From Trichomonas vaginalis G3 (lineage: Eukaryota > Parabasalia > Trichomonadida > Trichomonadidae), in NCBI RefSeq assembly GCF_026262505.1, contig NC_067205.1:5642001-5706000 (forward strand): DNA of 64,000 bases. The letters run 5' to 3'. The notes under the pieces are model-generated. The model saw only the letters and a list, made by a program, of their open reading frames with translations. It had not been told where the DNA came from and searched no databases. Below are positions 63,468 to 64,000 of the stretch, in pieces (positions within the stretch are counted from its first letter, which is position 1; each line of letters starts with the position of its first letter). A program made the translations under genes and the position numbers.

Positions 63468-64000
63468 GAATTACAGACATACTCTAGTCCGAAACTTACT
63501 ATGGTTCGTGACTTATTTTTGACACAGAATAGCTGTAGACTAAGGCTTACTCTAGATCCAGACTTATTATACAATTAAATTTGCTTTTGGAATAAGACTT
63601 AATTTTAGTTACAAACTTATCTTAATATCAGACTTATATTTAGAATCAGACTTACTTTAGTCTAGAACTTACATTTAGAATCAGACTTCCATTTCAAGTC
63701 AGACTTACTTTCGTCCGAGACTTACATTTCAAGTCAGACTTACATTTCAAGTCAGACTTACTTTCGTCCGAGACTTGCATTTCAAGTCAGACTTGCTTTC
63801 GTCCGAGACTGACATTTCAAGTCAGACTTACATTTCAAGTCAGACTTACTTTCGTCCGAGACTTGCATTTCAAGTCAGACTTGCTTTCGTCCGAGACTGA
63901 CATTTCAAGTCAGACTTACATTTCAAGTCAGACTTACTTTCGTCCGAGACTGACATTTCAAGTCAGACTTACATTTCAAGTCAGACTTACTTTCGTCCGA
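63468..64000. repeat. Satellite of about 18-bp period at window end
   Basis: Units CAGACTTACATTTCAAGT and CAGACTTACTTTCGTCCGAG alternate. Diverged at the left (63,480-63,640), nearly perfect towards 64,000, and running off the window. Not coding. Confidence 0.88.

Overview
Source. The window reads as nuclear DNA of a parabasalid protist of the Trichomonas/Tritrichomonas type, most likely Trichomonas vaginalis or a close relative. The basis is AT-rich DNA without visible introns, DUF3447-type ankyrin genes, a neurobeachin-like BEACH gene, short 5' leaders with a TCA-type initiator next to the ATG, a MULE element, and above all a long Maverick/Polinton. This is a call from gene content; no database was searched. 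Many genes carry single-base frameshifts. Some may be sequencing errors, but stop codons, deletions and insertions show that real decay is also present.

Region 1 (1-21,999): most of one Maverick (element A), entered from inside at the left and ending at a terminal inverted repeat at 21,957-21,999. In order it carries a broken gene of unknown function, a broken double-jelly-roll major capsid gene, a small antisense gene, two small capsid-type genes, a superfamily 3 helicase, a packaging ATPase and a CxxC protein. Then comes a cargo island of eight or nine small genes (9,602-13,643) around a 22-bp minisatellite. After that come a family B DNA polymerase, small virion-like proteins including two with a myristoylation-type N-terminus, a broken retroviral-type integrase, a phage-tail-fibre-like gene, a jelly-roll candidate and a Dam-type DNA methyltransferase. 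About twenty gene starts outside the island share one upstream motif (T-run plus A, about 14 nt before ATG). The island genes instead use TCATTTTT-like initiators.

Region 2 (22,000-30,060): the gap between two outward-facing Maverick ends holds a 71-bp satellite, a decayed MULE with repeated ends, a 25-base assembly gap and a CFAP97/Hemingway-like gene. At 27,657 the left end of a second Maverick (element B) begins. It is truncated at about 29,125, where a cluster of strong hairpins starts.

Region 3 (30,080-39,010): a DUF3447-type ankyrin gene whose repeat units are separated, over about 8 kb, by arrays of a 37-bp minisatellite.

Region 4 (38,940-62,111): a segmental duplication of about 5 kb, present once at 38,940-46,052 and again at 56,880-62,111. 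It contains an ankyrin gene and the 3' end of a BEACH gene. Copy 1 is interrupted by a 2.2-kb transposon with an RVE-type integrase, TGT...ACA inverted repeats, a 15-bp target duplication and a second cluster of perfect hairpins. The uninterrupted site is visible in copy 2. Between the copies lie a broken 6.8-kb BEACH gene, a secreted or surface protein gene and a 1.67-kb hAT-type non-autonomous element that contains a minisatellite.

Region 5 (62,112-64,000): unrelated AT-rich DNA ending in an 18-bp-period satellite that runs off the window.
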